Positions 1 to 10,200 of a stretch of 64,000 nt of DNA are shown piece by piece. This DNA is from Paenibacillus glucanolyticus NBRC 15330 (lineage in GTDB: Bacteria > Bacillota > Bacilli > Paenibacillales > Paenibacillaceae), in assembly GCF_004000885.1 (NCBI RefSeq), contig NZ_BIMC01000001.1:186001-250000 (forward strand). Reading direction: 5' to 3'. Within the stretch, counting starts at the first letter, position 1. Every line of letters starts with the position of its first letter. The notes below the pieces were generated by a model. It did no database searches, had not been told where the DNA came from, and worked only from the letters and a program-made list of their open reading frames with translations. The translations under genes were made by a program, and so were the position numbers.

Positions 1-2
1 AT

Positions 3-1130
3 TCGGAGAAGAAGAAGTTACATAAGCAGAATGATTATCTGACGTATCACGATCCTTTAACGGGTTTGCTCAATTATGATGGATATTTGCATAAAGTTCA
101 GCATTTAATTAAATTGAACAAACCTTTTCAATTGGTGCTGCTGGATATCAACAACTTCAAATCATTGAATGCCAAAGATATATCGACCGCCAATGAGATT
201 CTTATCAGTTTCTCGCGCGCACTGCGCAAGCTGTTCCTGAACGATATGCTTGCAGCTTCCCGGTACGCAGGAGATCGCTTTGCTATACTGCTCCCGGAGC
301 ATGTAAACATCGAGAGCAGCATGTTTAACTTTGAGCATATCGGTGTTCAGGTGACTTACAGCATTACGTGTTATCCCCATGAAGCGTTAACCTATCAGGA
401 GATGCTCAGCACCGCGGAGGACCGGATATTTCAGATGCGGCGCAATTCCTGGATGAGAAGCCAGGAGGAGATCCTTCGAACGGAAAAGATGAAGATGGTG
501 GGAGAGCTGGCTGCCGGGATGGCTCATGAAATCCGGAATCCCCTCACCTCGATTAAAGGCTTCATACAACTTTCCAAAAATCAAAGCTATAACATACAGC
601 CCTGGTATGAGGTGATTATGGGCGAAATCACGAGGGTAGGGGAATTGACAGCGGAGTTTCTGCATTTTTCCAAGCCGCATGCCAGCAACATGAGAGTTGA
701 GTCGCTTACGGATTGTATGACCCGTGTCTATTCCCTATGTGAATCCGAAGCTGCTTCCCATGGACATCTATTTACGCTCGATTTAAGCGATGATCCGATC
801 CATATCGTCATGGACCGCGACAAGATCATTCAGGTGCTGATTAATTTGATCCGGAATTCATTTCAGGCGATGGAGCATACCGGCACGGTTCGTATCTCGC
901 TAGAGGCAGTAGAAGCGCTTGCAGTGGTAAGGGTCGAGGACACAGGTAAAGGGATTGCTGATGAAAATCTGGCAAAGATTTTCGATCCGTTCTATACAAC
1001 CAAAGAAGAGGGCACGGGTCTCGGACTGTCCCTGTGTCAGAAAATTGTAGAGGATCATGGCGGGAGAATTACCGTACAAAGTGAGCTTGGTAAGGGTACG
1101 ACATTTACCTTGCGGATTCCGTTGGCCTAG
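3..1130 (+). CDS. Sensor histidine kinase with degenerate GGDEF domain (5' partial)
   Basis: The reading frame is open from base 3, so the gene starts left of the window. The first residues visible (HDPLTGLLNYDGY) are the start of a GGDEF domain. Its signature is degenerate (RYAGDRFAILLPE instead of GGDEF/GGEEF), so diguanylate cyclase activity is unlikely and the domain probably acts as a sensor or scaffold. It is followed by a HisKA dimerisation helix with the phospho-acceptor motif MAHEIRNPLTSIKGF, then an HATPase_c domain with N-box (INLIRNSFQAM), G1 box (VEDTGKGI), F-box (FDPFYTTK) and G2 box (GTGLGLSLC). The C-terminal half resembles the KinB/AtoS-type kinases of Bacillota. No cognate regulator is adjacent. 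The input signal lies in the missing N-terminus. Confidence 0.88.
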   Translation, partial: SEKKKLHKQNDYLTYHDPLTGLLNYDGYLHKVQHLIKLNKPFQLVLLDINNFKSLNAKDISTANEILISFSRALRKLFLNDMLAASRYAGDRFAILLPEHVNIESSMFNFEHIGVQVTYSITCYPHEALTYQEMLSTAEDRIFQMRRNSWMRSQEEILRTEKMKMVGELAAGMAHEIRNPLTSIKGFIQLSKNQSYNIQPWYEVIMGEITRVGELTAEFLHFSKPHASNMRVESLTDCMTRVYSLCESEAASHGHLFTLDLSDDPIHIVMDRDKIIQVLINLIRNSFQAMEHTGTVRISLEAVEALAVVRVEDTGKGIADENLAKIFDPFYTTKEEGTGLGLSLCQKIVEDHGGRITVQSELGKGTTFTLRIPLA

Positions 1131-1258
1131 AAAAAATGGATAGCAATATCGTGGAATATATCCTATGATAGGATAGTTATTTAGCAGTCGGATGTTTTAG
1201 AGAAGAGATTAATCATGATATGCATCGTTGTGTTGCAGGAAAGGAAGTAACCGTTCGT

Positions 1259-2509
1259 ATGTCGATTTCCACCAATGAAGCCAGCTCTACGATGGTACTA
1301 ACGCGCAGAAAGAGGCTTCAGTTTGCTCTGATTCTCGGATCACTTTCAGCATTTGGGCCATTATCTGTTGATATGTATTTACCGGCGCTTCCCAAGCTGT
1401 CAGAAAGTTTGGGTTCACCTGCCTCATTAGCTCAGCTCAGCCTGACGGCATTCTTGCTCGGACTTGCACTCGGACAATTGGTAGCCGGACCGTTAAGTGA
1501 CATAAGGGGGAGGAAAGGGCCGCTGATCGTCTCACTGATTATTTATTCGGTGACCTCCTTGCTCTGTGCATTTGCGCCTAGCATATGGGTCCTGGTTGCA
1601 CTTCGTTTCATACAGGGAGCAAGCGGAGCGGCGGGCATTGTTATCTCCAGAGCAGTCGTCCGGGATTTATACACCGGTTCCGAGCTGACCAAATTCTTCA
1701 CTTTGCTGATGTTAATCAATGGTTTGGCACCGATTATTGCGCCTGTGTTCGGAGCATTTATCCTTAACTTTGTTTCATGGCGCGGGGTTTTTGTTGTATT
1801 GTTCCTGATCGGTGTGTTGATGCTGCTTGCTGTCCTCTTCGGTCTTCCCGAGACGCTGAACCGGGAGAAAAGAGCAACCGGTGGCATTAAGCAGACATTT
1901 CGCACATTCGGTACACTGATCCAGGACCGTGTATTCGTTGGCTATGCGCTATCTCAAGCGTTTGTATCCGCCGCAATGTTTGCTTATATCTCGGGATCTC
2001 CGTTCGTTCTGCAGGATATATTCGGTGTTTCCCCTCAGATGTACAGTCTGTTTTTTGCCGTGAATGGAATTGGTATTGTTTTGTTCTCGCAGATAACAGG
2101 CAGATTGGCTTCTCGCACCGGTGAAACGAAACTGTTAATGACAGGACTTGTGATTGCCGCATTTGGAGGGACCTCGTTATTCGTCATCACATGGCTTGGC
2201 GGAGGATTATTATTCATTGCACCGATGCTGTTCCTGATTGTATCGGCCGTCGGTATGGTAAGTGCTACGACAACATCGCTCGCGATGCAGAAGCAGGAAG
2301 CCCGTATAGCGGGAAGCGCCTCGGCACTGCTTGGTTTGCTGCCCTTGTTGTTAGGTGCAGCGGCCAGTCCCCTGGTGGGACTGGGTGACGGCACAACGGC
2401 GGCACCGATGGGAACGGTAATCGGCATTGCAGAATTGCTGGCGATCAGTTCGTTTTTATTCCTGGTCATGCCGCTCACCCGCCGCAAAGACACTCACGTT
2501 GCACTATAA
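1259..2509 (+). CDS. Bcr/CflA-family multidrug exporter (MFS)
   Basis: A roughly 416-residue, 12-segment major facilitator. The N-terminal region carries the Bcr/CflA hallmarks: a first helix ending in PLSVDMYLPALP, and a loop 2-3 motif A (GPLSDIRGRKGPL). RFIQGASGAAGIVISRAVVRD follows in TM4. The family exports bicyclomycin, chloramphenicol, sulfonamides or dipeptides by drug/H+ antiport; the substrate here cannot be read from sequence. The frame is open from ATG 1220, but ATG 1259 is preferred because a purine-rich AGGAAAGGAAG ribosome binding site lies just before it and Bcr-type proteins start close to the first helix. A strong terminator follows at 2522. Confidence 0.9.
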   Translation: MSISTNEASSTMVLTRRKRLQFALILGSLSAFGPLSVDMYLPALPKLSESLGSPASLAQLSLTAFLLGLALGQLVAGPLSDIRGRKGPLIVSLIIYSVTSLLCAFAPSIWVLVALRFIQGASGAAGIVISRAVVRDLYTGSELTKFFTLLMLINGLAPIIAPVFGAFILNFVSWRGVFVVLFLIGVLMLLAVLFGLPETLNREKRATGGIKQTFRTFGTLIQDRVFVGYALSQAFVSAAMFAYISGSPFVLQDIFGVSPQMYSLFFAVNGIGIVLFSQITGRLASRTGETKLLMTGLVIAAFGGTSLFVITWLGGGLLFIAPMLFLIVSAVGMVSATTTSLAMQKQEARIAGSASALLGLLPLLLGAAASPLVGLGDGTTAAPMGTVIGIAELLAISSFLFLVMPLTRRKDTHVAL

Positions 2510-2521
2510 GTACCTTGTGTA

Positions 2522-2556
2522 GAAACCCGACCTTTCATGGTGCGGGTTTCTTTTTG
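2522..2556 (+). terminator. Rho-independent terminator of the MFS gene
   Basis: Perfect 8-bp stem GAAACCCG / CGGGTTTC with a 13-nt loop, followed by TTTTT. Confidence 0.85.
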
Positions 2557-2692
2557 CATTTTATAAGGCTTTGCATGAATTGTCTGTTAAGCAATCATAA
2601 TACCATAGAGAAGAAATATACGGAGTAGTAGACCGAGCAAGCACGGACAGAGGATAACCTAAAGAAAAAGCGGGTGAACTGGTTTGAGATGG

Positions 2693-3616
2693 ATGTCGGT
2701 TGTAAGCCTATTGTTCTTACTCTTGCAAGAGAATGAACCGGATAACAACAATTTAACGATTATGCAAGAAGGAAAAGTCATGACCAGTGTAAGTCGTAGC
2801 GAACACGCGCTTGACGTGTTCCCGCTGCTGGACATGGATAAATACGAGCAGTGGGTGGATATGCTTGATCGGAAAACATATCTTGAAGCACAGAATGCCC
2901 GCATTGGCAGCAGCGGACAGATTGTTCCCGGACAGAACGGTCATCGGCTGAACCGTCGTAAGCTGCTGGAGCAATACTATGCTTATATGTACGGCACCGG
3001 CTCTGCTTCCATCGAGGCTCCATGGTACCCGACCTATCCCAAGGTGGACACGGAGCTTCTTGCGGCAATCCGGGTTAAACCCATCGGTTACTATGTCACT
3101 TATTTTAATTCCAGTAATAAAAATCGTTCCCACAATATTGCATTAGCTTCAAAAGCGATTGATAGTGCCGTCGTATTTCCGGGCGAAACCTTTTCCTTCA
3201 ATGAGGTTGTGGGCATGCGAACGATAGACAGAGGTTATAAGCGTGCAGGCGTTATTGTAAGAGGTGAACTGTCAGAGGGAGTGGGGGGAGGAATCTGTCA
3301 GGTATCCTCCACACTGTTCAATGCCATCGACCGGGCTGGATTGCAAATCGTCAAGCGGTACTCCCACAGCCGTAATGTTCCCTATGTGCTTCCGGGGCGG
3401 GATGCGACGGTCAGCTGGGGCGGACCTGACTTTGTGTTTGAGAATGCATATAACCAGCCTATTCTAATTCGGGCCTACGGTAGTGGCGGAAGAATGACGG
3501 TATCCATATTTTCCTCTGAGCTCATTGAATACAAGCCGCGTAATGTGCCTAGCATATCGAATCGATTGCCGGAGGAAACAAAAGACAGCTTGCACAATCC
3601 TGTCAGCGGGGATTAA
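2693..3616 (+). CDS. VanW-family protein
   Basis: About 307 residues. The C-terminal two thirds is a VanW domain, with the conserved stretches FPGETFSFNEVVG, GGGICQVSSTLFNA and YNQPILIRAY. The family includes VanW of vancomycin-resistance clusters and B. subtilis YoaR. It is linked to the cell envelope, but its biochemical role is unknown. The N-terminus has a short hydrophobic run (VVSLLFLLL), consistent with a membrane anchor or signal sequence. The start is uncertain: ATG 2693 and TTG 2684 are in frame and neither has a strong ribosome binding site. No glycopeptide-resistance genes lie nearby. Confidence 0.78.
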   Translation: MSVVSLLFLLLQENEPDNNNLTIMQEGKVMTSVSRSEHALDVFPLLDMDKYEQWVDMLDRKTYLEAQNARIGSSGQIVPGQNGHRLNRRKLLEQYYAYMYGTGSASIEAPWYPTYPKVDTELLAAIRVKPIGYYVTYFNSSNKNRSHNIALASKAIDSAVVFPGETFSFNEVVGMRTIDRGYKRAGVIVRGELSEGVGGGICQVSSTLFNAIDRAGLQIVKRYSHSRNVPYVLPGRDATVSWGGPDFVFENAYNQPILIRAYGSGGRMTVSIFSSELIEYKPRNVPSISNRLPEETKDSLHNPVSGD

Positions 3617-4357
3617 TGGAATTGCCCAAGAAAGCTTCCCTTGCCTTGATGGGGTCTTCGAACCAGACCGCGATTTCATCAGCCGTCTGTTGGTCAGCGG
3701 CGGCCTTCATGAGTAGTCCTGCAATATGCTCGGGAAGCGGCTGTGTCATTGCGTTGGTCCATTCCGTAACCGCAACGATATAGGCCTTTACCCGGTTCCA
3801 ATAAGCTGCGCTAACAGCTTCATCCCATGCGGCTTCCTTGTTTGTTAAAAGGGTTTCATAGATTTGCTCAGCCGCATAGGATGCCGTATTACAGCCATGA
3901 CCTGTAATCGGATCAGTCAAAAAGACACTGTCGCCGCATCCCAAAATAAGGGTGTGATTCTCCATGACATAAGGGCGGTGAATGATCGAAGTGATCGCTG
4001 TCTGAAGATAAGCCTGTTCATCAAGGAGCCCAAATGAAGCAGGAGTGATACGAGCAGCGATTTCAGGAAAATATTCCTCGACCTCGACAGTGATGTGCAT
4101 ACGTTCTTCGAACGCTTCGGAAGTTTTAATCTCCTTGAATGTGTCCAATATCCCATCTGGAACAGCTTCAATAAACAAAATCGTGGCACGACCGGAATCG
4201 GTGACGGCCGGGATTTCAAATCCTGAGAAGTTACACGACCGGGTACAAAGGTCACGCCTTGCTGCTCAAGATCCTTCATCGCGCTGGAAAAGCGTAAACG
4301 TTGATCGGTTGATGTCGCAGAGCCAGCCAGTTGTCTCGTAAATAACCGCTGCTGACC
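3603..4357 (-). pseudogene. Styrene/indole monooxygenase-like FAD oxygenase, truncated and frameshifted
   Basis: The minus strand encodes the C-terminal half of a StyA-like FAD monooxygenase in two frames. One frame (about 4357 to 4218) reads QRLFTRQLAGSATSTDQRLR and continues to VTFVPGRVTSQ. The other (about 4218 to 3603) resumes with FEIPAVTDSGRATILFIEAV and ends with the FAD-binding C-terminal motif GDSVFLTDPITGHGCNTASY. The switch needs one base change near 4216-4220. The N-terminal Rossmann GxGxxG domain is missing: coding similarity stops within a few bases of a dif-like site at 4366-4393. The gene is therefore broken twice and cannot make a working oxygenase. The last bases overlap the 3' end of the VanW gene on the opposite strand. 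Confidence 0.7.
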
Positions 4358-4365
4358 TATACATT

Positions 4366-4393
4366 AGTTTACATAATATTTATTATGGTATAT
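4366..4393 (+). repeat. dif-like Xer recombination site A
   Basis: 28-bp site: arm AGTTTACATAA, centre TATTTA, second arm TTATGGTATAT. The first arm and the inner half of the second match the published Firmicutes dif consensus read on this strand (AGTTTACATAA / TATATA / TTATAGGAAGT). The first 22 bp plus two flanking bases are identical to site C at 42236. It abuts the truncated 5' end of the StyA-like pseudogene. Confidence 0.6.
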
Positions 4394-4459
4394 ATGTGAA
4401 ATGCACTTAAATTAGTTGTGGAAATCGATACGGGTATCCCGTGTTGTTTTCTATAAGTA

Positions 4460-4491
4460 AGAGGCGAATCCCGTTTAGCGGATTCGCCTCT
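4460..4491. terminator. Bidirectional hairpin terminator
   Basis: Perfect 12-bp stem AGAGGCGAATCC / GGATTCGCCTCT with an 8-nt loop, positioned just past the stop of the minus-strand P450 gene. The T-runs are short on both sides. Confidence 0.65.
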
Positions 4492-4522
4492 TGTTATTTG
4501 AAGACTATGATTCCAGGATTGC

Positions 4523-5722
4523 TCATGATTCAGGGTGGAGGGCCAGCGGTATTTCTTCCACGCCCCGGACGATCATGCCAGGTCTCCATCTAAGTTCATC
4601 CACACCAGCCTGAAGCTCAAAATGAGGATAGCGTCGGAGCAGCGTGTTGATTGCAATTTCGCCTTCAAGTCTGGCTAGCGGCGCCCCCAGGCATAGATGT
4701 ATCCCTTTGCCAAAAGCTAAATGCTGGCTCTTCTCCCGCGTAATATTAAAGAGATCGGGATGTTCAAATGGACCGGCATCACGGTTTGCGGAGTTCAGGG
4801 AAACCACGACCAAATCGCCTTTTTTCATCTGAACACCATGAAACTCCATATCCTCCGCGGCCCAGCGGGAGGTGCTGAATTCAACCGGACCGTTATAACG
4901 AAGCATTTCTTCAATAGCGCCATGAATGAGTTCGGGTTGTTCCTGCAGCAGCTTGCGCTGCTCCGGATATTCAAGCAGCGCAAGCACGCCATTGCCGATC
5001 AAGTTAACCGTAGTTTCATGGCCGGCAATAATCATAAGTGTAACTACGCCATACAGCTCCTGTTCAGATAAACGATCCCCTTGATCCTCGGCCATGACCA
5101 GCTGACTGATCATATCATCGCCCGGATTCTCGCGAACCTTGGCAAACCAATCCTTCAAATAGGCGATAAATTCATGCATATGCTGAATGACCTCTTCGCT
5201 TGTTTCCCGATTCGAAGCACCGATGATGGAGTTGGACCATATCCGGAACTTGTCCTGATCCTCTGTAGGTACACCAAGGATTTCGCTGATCACGATAATA
5301 GGAAGCTTAAAGGCATACTCATCAATGAGATTCATCGTATCTTTGGTAGAGGCTTCATGCAGAAGGGTATCGGCAATGTCTTGTATATGGCTCCGCATAT
5401 CAGCAATTCTCTGGGGAGTGAAGCCTTTCTGCACCAGTCCGCGGAGGCGTTTGTGATCCGGCGGATCGGCGAACAGCATGTTGGTGCTGAATACACTGGT
5501 ATGTTCTGCTCCGTAAGCTTTGGTAATGTCTTTTATAAACCGGCCATCCTTCAGCGCGGCAACCGCCTCATCGTAACGGGTGATCAGCCATCCATAGCGA
5601 CCATCAGGAAACTTCAGATTCAGAATCGGTTCGCTTTGTCTTAACTTCTCGTAAACGGGATAGGGGTTTTGGGTGAATTCCTCAGTAAACAACGCATTTT
5701 TCAGAGATTCGTTCGCACTCAT
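4523..5722 (-). CDS. Cytochrome P450
   Basis: 399 residues, the usual length for a soluble bacterial class I P450. The I-helix oxygen-activation motif is AGHETTV, the K-helix ExxR motif is EEMLR, and the heme-ligand loop is FGKGIHLCLG with the ligand Cys near residue 344. Overall it resembles the CYP107/PksS/BioI group of Bacillota. It would hydroxylate or epoxidise an organic substrate with electrons from a ferredoxin or flavodoxin, neither of which is encoded nearby. The start is supported by a GAGAGGAG ribosome binding site about 11 bases upstream. It appears monocistronic, ending at the hairpin at 4460. Substrate unknown. Confidence 0.93.
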   Translation of the reverse strand: MSANESLKNALFTEEFTQNPYPVYEKLRQSEPILNLKFPDGRYGWLITRYDEAVAALKDGRFIKDITKAYGAEHTSVFSTNMLFADPPDHKRLRGLVQKGFTPQRIADMRSHIQDIADTLLHEASTKDTMNLIDEYAFKLPIIVISEILGVPTEDQDKFRIWSNSIIGASNRETSEEVIQHMHEFIAYLKDWFAKVRENPGDDMISQLVMAEDQGDRLSEQELYGVVTLMIIAGHETTVNLIGNGVLALLEYPEQRKLLQEQPELIHGAIEEMLRYNGPVEFSTSRWAAEDMEFHGVQMKKGDLVVVSLNSANRDAGPFEHPDLFNITREKSQHLAFGKGIHLCLGAPLARLEGEIAINTLLRRYPHFELQAGVDELRWRPGMIVRGVEEIPLALHPES

Positions 5723-5916
5723 ACATTAGGTTCTCCTCTCGAAAATGTTAGCTTCTTATCCAGTATAAGGGATGGGGAAGGTCATAACCAAATTTCACAT
5801 TTAGTCTATCACTTTGTAATAATTGTCATTTCCATCGAATGAAATCAACATCTCTTTTCACCTTTTGCGAATATCGCTGGTCCGCAGCTTCCATTAATCT
5901 GTGATAGAGCACAAAA

Positions 5917-6330
5917 AAGCTCAATCTGGTGCTTGCCAGCGAGGATTATCTTGATGTGATCTTGGGTCTGAACATTTCGCCTGCGCAGCAGATGATCTAC
6001 GCTACGTGAACGGGCCGACACGCCGGTATCGCATTATCCAACTATTCCATGCCTGCTAATTTGTCAGGAGGGCAGAGATGACTTTGAAGCAAAAGTTGAG
6101 CGGATTAAACGCCATGTGGATACGGTTCGCAGGTTAGGAATCAAGCACATGCGTCATGATGTGACGGCATTCACGCATTCACGCTACCTCCAGAGAAGAT
6201 GGGCATCGATTATCTGGAACCCCACCTGAATAGATTGGGGAAGGATGCCGGCAGATCGCCGATTATGCGGCCCAATTCGATAACGAGTATGGGAGGAAGT
6301 CTAGCAGCAGAGGCTCGCGAATCAGCGAAT
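5917..6330 (+). pseudogene. Decayed sugar phosphate isomerase/epimerase remnant
   Basis: Several frames carry coding remnants without an intact gene. About 6030-6075 reads IALSNYSMPANLSG. After a frameshift, 6075-6180 reads RDDFEAKVERIKRHVDTVRR followed by LGIKHMRHDVTAF. A further shifted piece near 6250 reads QIADYAAQFDNEYG. Together these resemble the N-terminal part of a xylose-isomerase-like TIM barrel. An upstream piece (5917-6009, KLNLVLASEDYLDVILGLNI) ends at a stop and may belong to the same or another lost gene. The 875-base gap between the P450 and the next gene holds nothing else I can recognise. Confidence 0.5.
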
Positions 6331-6597
6331 CGTAAGGCGAATGTGACCGTGACTATATACATGAAGCAGGCCTGCCACGAAGTATAATCCTGGCTGGCCT
6401 TTTTGTGCAGATTCACTGATGAATCGACTGCTGCCCAATACGAAGTGAAATCTACCTGTATCTAGTAAAAATGGATGCTGAAATGGACAAATAGGATGCG
6501 AGAGACCAATATCAGTGATTGACAATTTATGGGTTGCGTTTAGTATTAAACTGAAGGATAAATTTTATGGTGATCATCACCAGCCAAGGGGGATAAT

Positions 6598-7227
6598 ATG
6601 AACCAAACCACTGTGCCTTATAACGAGATTGAGCCGCAGCTGCAGACCGGAGATATTCTGCTCGCTCACGGTGTAGCCAAGGGAAGTTTGCGCATTGAAG
6701 AGCTGGAGCACTGCCCATGGTCACATGTTGCGATGGTCGTACGTGCGCCGAACGATGAAGTGCTCTTATGGGAATCCACATCGCTCGATAATCTGGAGGA
6801 TTCATGGTTACATGTCAAAAAGTCAGGTCCTCAGATTGTGAAGCTTCGGGATCGATTGTCAACGGATGTTAGTAACCATTATGATACGATGTTTGCGATC
6901 CGTCATCTGCATGCTGATCGAACACCTGAAATGTATGAGCAGCTGGATCATTTTATCGAGCAGGTGCATGATGCCGTGTTTCCGGATAAAAAACAGATGT
7001 ATTGGGAAATCATCGAAGGCAAGTTTGGCATTACATCTTCCTTCCGCGACTTTTTTTGCAGTAAACTGGTGGCGGAAACTTATATCCAATTAAAACTGCT
7101 ATCCTCAGCTAAGGCACCTAACAGTTACGAACCCAAAGATTTTACGTCGAAGCGACATCTTTCTCTGCTGGGAAATGCTCGATTAAGCGATGAAATTTAC
7201 ATTGATGCAGCGTCAATTCTCACATGA
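6598..7227 (+). CDS. YiiX/YebB-like permuted papain-fold hydrolase
   Basis: 209 residues. The features match the NlpC/P60-related YiiX (DUF830) group, whose papain-like fold is circularly permuted so that the catalytic His precedes the Cys. LQTGDILLAHG and WSHVAMVV near residues 17-48 carry the conserved Asp and His. FFCSKLVAETYIQL near residues 148-162 carries the presumed nucleophilic Cys. Characterised relatives cleave amide or thioester bonds in peptidoglycan or lipids; the target here is unknown. No signal peptide is visible, so it is probably cytoplasmic. A strong AAGGGGG site precedes ATG 6598. Its stop overlaps the ATG at 7224 that probably begins the following sensor kinase (ATGA), so the two may be co-expressed. 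Confidence 0.72.
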   Translation: MNQTTVPYNEIEPQLQTGDILLAHGVAKGSLRIEELEHCPWSHVAMVVRAPNDEVLLWESTSLDNLEDSWLHVKKSGPQIVKLRDRLSTDVSNHYDTMFAIRHLHADRTPEMYEQLDHFIEQVHDAVFPDKKQMYWEIIEGKFGITSSFRDFFCSKLVAETYIQLKLLSSAKAPNSYEPKDFTSKRHLSLLGNARLSDEIYIDAASILT

Positions 7228-7276
7228 AATGGCGTAGACACGCGGCGGCACTCATTTTTTTTACCTGATCCTGTCT

Positions 7277-10200
7277 GTGGATTGCCATTCGAAGGTTGCG
7301 GCAGCCGAGTCCTCCACTTCGGTGAAGGACGGTGAGTTACAGCTTGCAGAATGGAATTTTGCCACAGATGGGAGTTTGGAGCTGAACGGGAAGTGGGCAT
7401 TTTATTGGAATCAGCTGCTAGAGCCTGCTGACCTGAAACAGGGAACGATTCCTTCGGTCAGCGCCTACGTGAATGTCCCCGATTATTGGACGAACTATAC
7501 CTTAAATGGAATGAAACTTCCAGCCGACGGATATGCAACGTTTCGTTTGAGGATTAATGGACTTGATTCAGAACAGTCCATTGCACTCAAGCTGCGTAAT
7601 ACATATTCCTCTTACAACTTGTGGGTGAACGACACCCTGGCAGCTTCGGCCGGAAAACCAGGATCAACGCCTGATTCCACCGTTCCGAAGTACGGTGCAT
7701 CTTTAGTCGTACCCGTGCAGCCCGACTTGGATGGACGATTAACACTGCTGATACAGGTTGCCAATTTTACGTATCCCAAGGGAGGAATTAATAACGCCTT
7801 TGAGCTTGGAGATGCCAAGCAACTGCAACTGGAGAAGTCAAAGGAGCTTGTACGAGACAGTCTTGTCATCGGCTCCCTGCTGGTTATCGCCGTTTATCAT
7901 ATAATCCTTTACATGTTGAGGCGCAACGACGTCACTCCGCTCTACTTCGGGTTGTTCTGTATTTGCATTGCAGTTCGAACGATGCTGGTTGGCTCGAGAT
8001 TTGTACTGGAAGTATTCCCAGCGTTCTCATGGGAATGGTTTGCCAAAGCATCGTATTTAACGATTTACGTCGGCGAGTTTTTTTTGATCTCATATATCTA
8101 TCACTTGTTTCCTCAATTTCTGTCCCGCAAGGTATGGCGTTTGACGCAGTTATTCACGATGGGCTTAACTGTGCTGGTGCTTACAACCCGTATTCGGGTG
8201 TATGATTATTCACTGATCCCGTTTCAGATTTATTCCATAGGGCTTGTCCTGTATGCCGTCTATGCATCCATTCGGCTAGCAAGACAAAGACAAGAAGGGG
8301 CTGTCCTTCTCATACTCGGGTTCAGTCTCATCTTCCTGACAGCGGTTAATGATACCTTAAATCGCAATGGAGTCCTGGCCACACCAGCTTTGCTGCAATT
8401 CGGCGTACTCGGGTTTGTCTTTTTGCAGGCATTATTGTTGTCCATGAAATTTTCCCGGGCATTTTCCCAGGTGGAGCGTTTATCGGAGCGATTGTTAACG
8501 CTGGACAAGCTGAAGGATGAATTCCTGGCAAAAACTTCGCATGAGCTGCGTACTCCGCTCCATGGCATTATCGGTTTAGCGGATGCATTGATTGATGGGA
8601 GCTCCGGCAAGCTGCCATCCCCCGTTGTCGATCTGTTGCGGCTAATGAAGGTTAGCGGTCAGCGGCTTGCGCATTTGGTAAACGATATACTGGATTTCTC
8701 AAAGCTAAAGCATCAGGAGATTGGCTTGGTCATCGTGACGGTTAACTTGCGTCTGTCCGTAGAGCTGACCCTTCAAGTGCTGAACCCATTGGCCCAGAAG
8801 AAAGGGCTCCTATTATCTCACCAATTGCCGGACGATATCTACGTGATGGCAGACGAGAATAGGCTGCAGCAAATATTGCATAATTTAATCGGCAATGCGA
8901 TTGCATACACGGAAAATGGAACCGTTACTGTCACGGCGAGGAGAATGTATGGACAGGTATCGGTTCAGATAAGCGATACCGGAATCGGGATCGCAGAAGC
9001 AGATCAGGTCCGCATCTTTGAATCCTTCGAGCAGGTTGATCCCTTGCATCGATCGCAGCAAGGCGGTACCGGGATTGGACTCTCCATTACTAAGAAGTTA
9101 ATCGAGCTGCATGATGGCAGCATTGGAGTAACGTCCAGACTTGGTGAAGGATCAACGTTCAGCTTTACACTTCCCTTGGCTGGTGAGGGAAAACCGAAGG
9201 AATCTCCTCTACCCGTTACAGACTATATCCAGACCGAGTCATTCCCCCATTGGGAGATCGTTCAGACCGAGAGGGAGCCAGCGAACTCTAACATGCAGCT
9301 GCCCTCCGTGCTTATCGTGGATGACGATCCGATTAATGTCCAGGTGCTCTTGCAGTTCCTGGGCGGAAAGTATTCACACAGGTCGACATGCAGCGGTCAA
9401 GAGGCCTTGGAGTGGATCGAGAATGGATATAAACCGGATATCGCGCTGCTGGATGTTATGATGCCGTATGTATCCGGACTTCAGCTAGGAGAAGAAATAC
9501 GCAAGCATTACAACTCGGGGGAATTGCCTATCTTGTTCCTCAGTGCAAAAAGTCAAATGACGGATCTCGTTGCCGGTTTCGAACACGGCGGCAATGATTA
9601 TCTTGCCAAGCCCGTTGCCAAGCAAGAGCTGTTGGCCCGTCTGGAGCTGCATCTCCAACTGGCACGCTGGAATGCAACGCTGGAACGCGAAGTGGAGGCA
9701 AGAACCATAGAGCTTGAGCATTCTTTGGAAGAACGGGCCAGGGCTATGTCGAAGGTTTCCGTTCTGGCAGAGCGGAATCGGATTGCTGGAGATATCCACG
9801 ATCACGTGGGGCATATTCTTACAGCCAGCGTTGTTCAGCTGGAGGCCGGTTTGAAAATGTCTGCCCATAACGCACCGGAATCAACAGAGAAACTGAAGCA
9901 TGCATCGGACCTGCTCCGCAGAGGACTTCATGAAATGCGGAAATCCGTGCATATGCTTGCCGAGGAGGAGGCTGCCTCGGCAACGTTCCGGAACTCCTTG
10001 CTGCAGATTATCAATGACTCCCAGCAATATGCGGAAGTTACAGTGGAGCACAAAATTGAAGTTTCGGACGGCAGCCTCGAGCCAGAGGCTGAGAAGCTGA
10101 TCCGCCATGCCCTGCAGGAGGGGATCACCAACGGAATACGTCACGGGCAGTGTACAATCTTCCGGTTTGAATTAATAGAGACCGAAGAATCCATTCGGTT

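Noticed and set aside
6199..6387. 62-codon plus-strand frame
   Set aside because: It is an out-of-frame reading of the decayed isomerase remnant; the meaningful residues lie in another frame.
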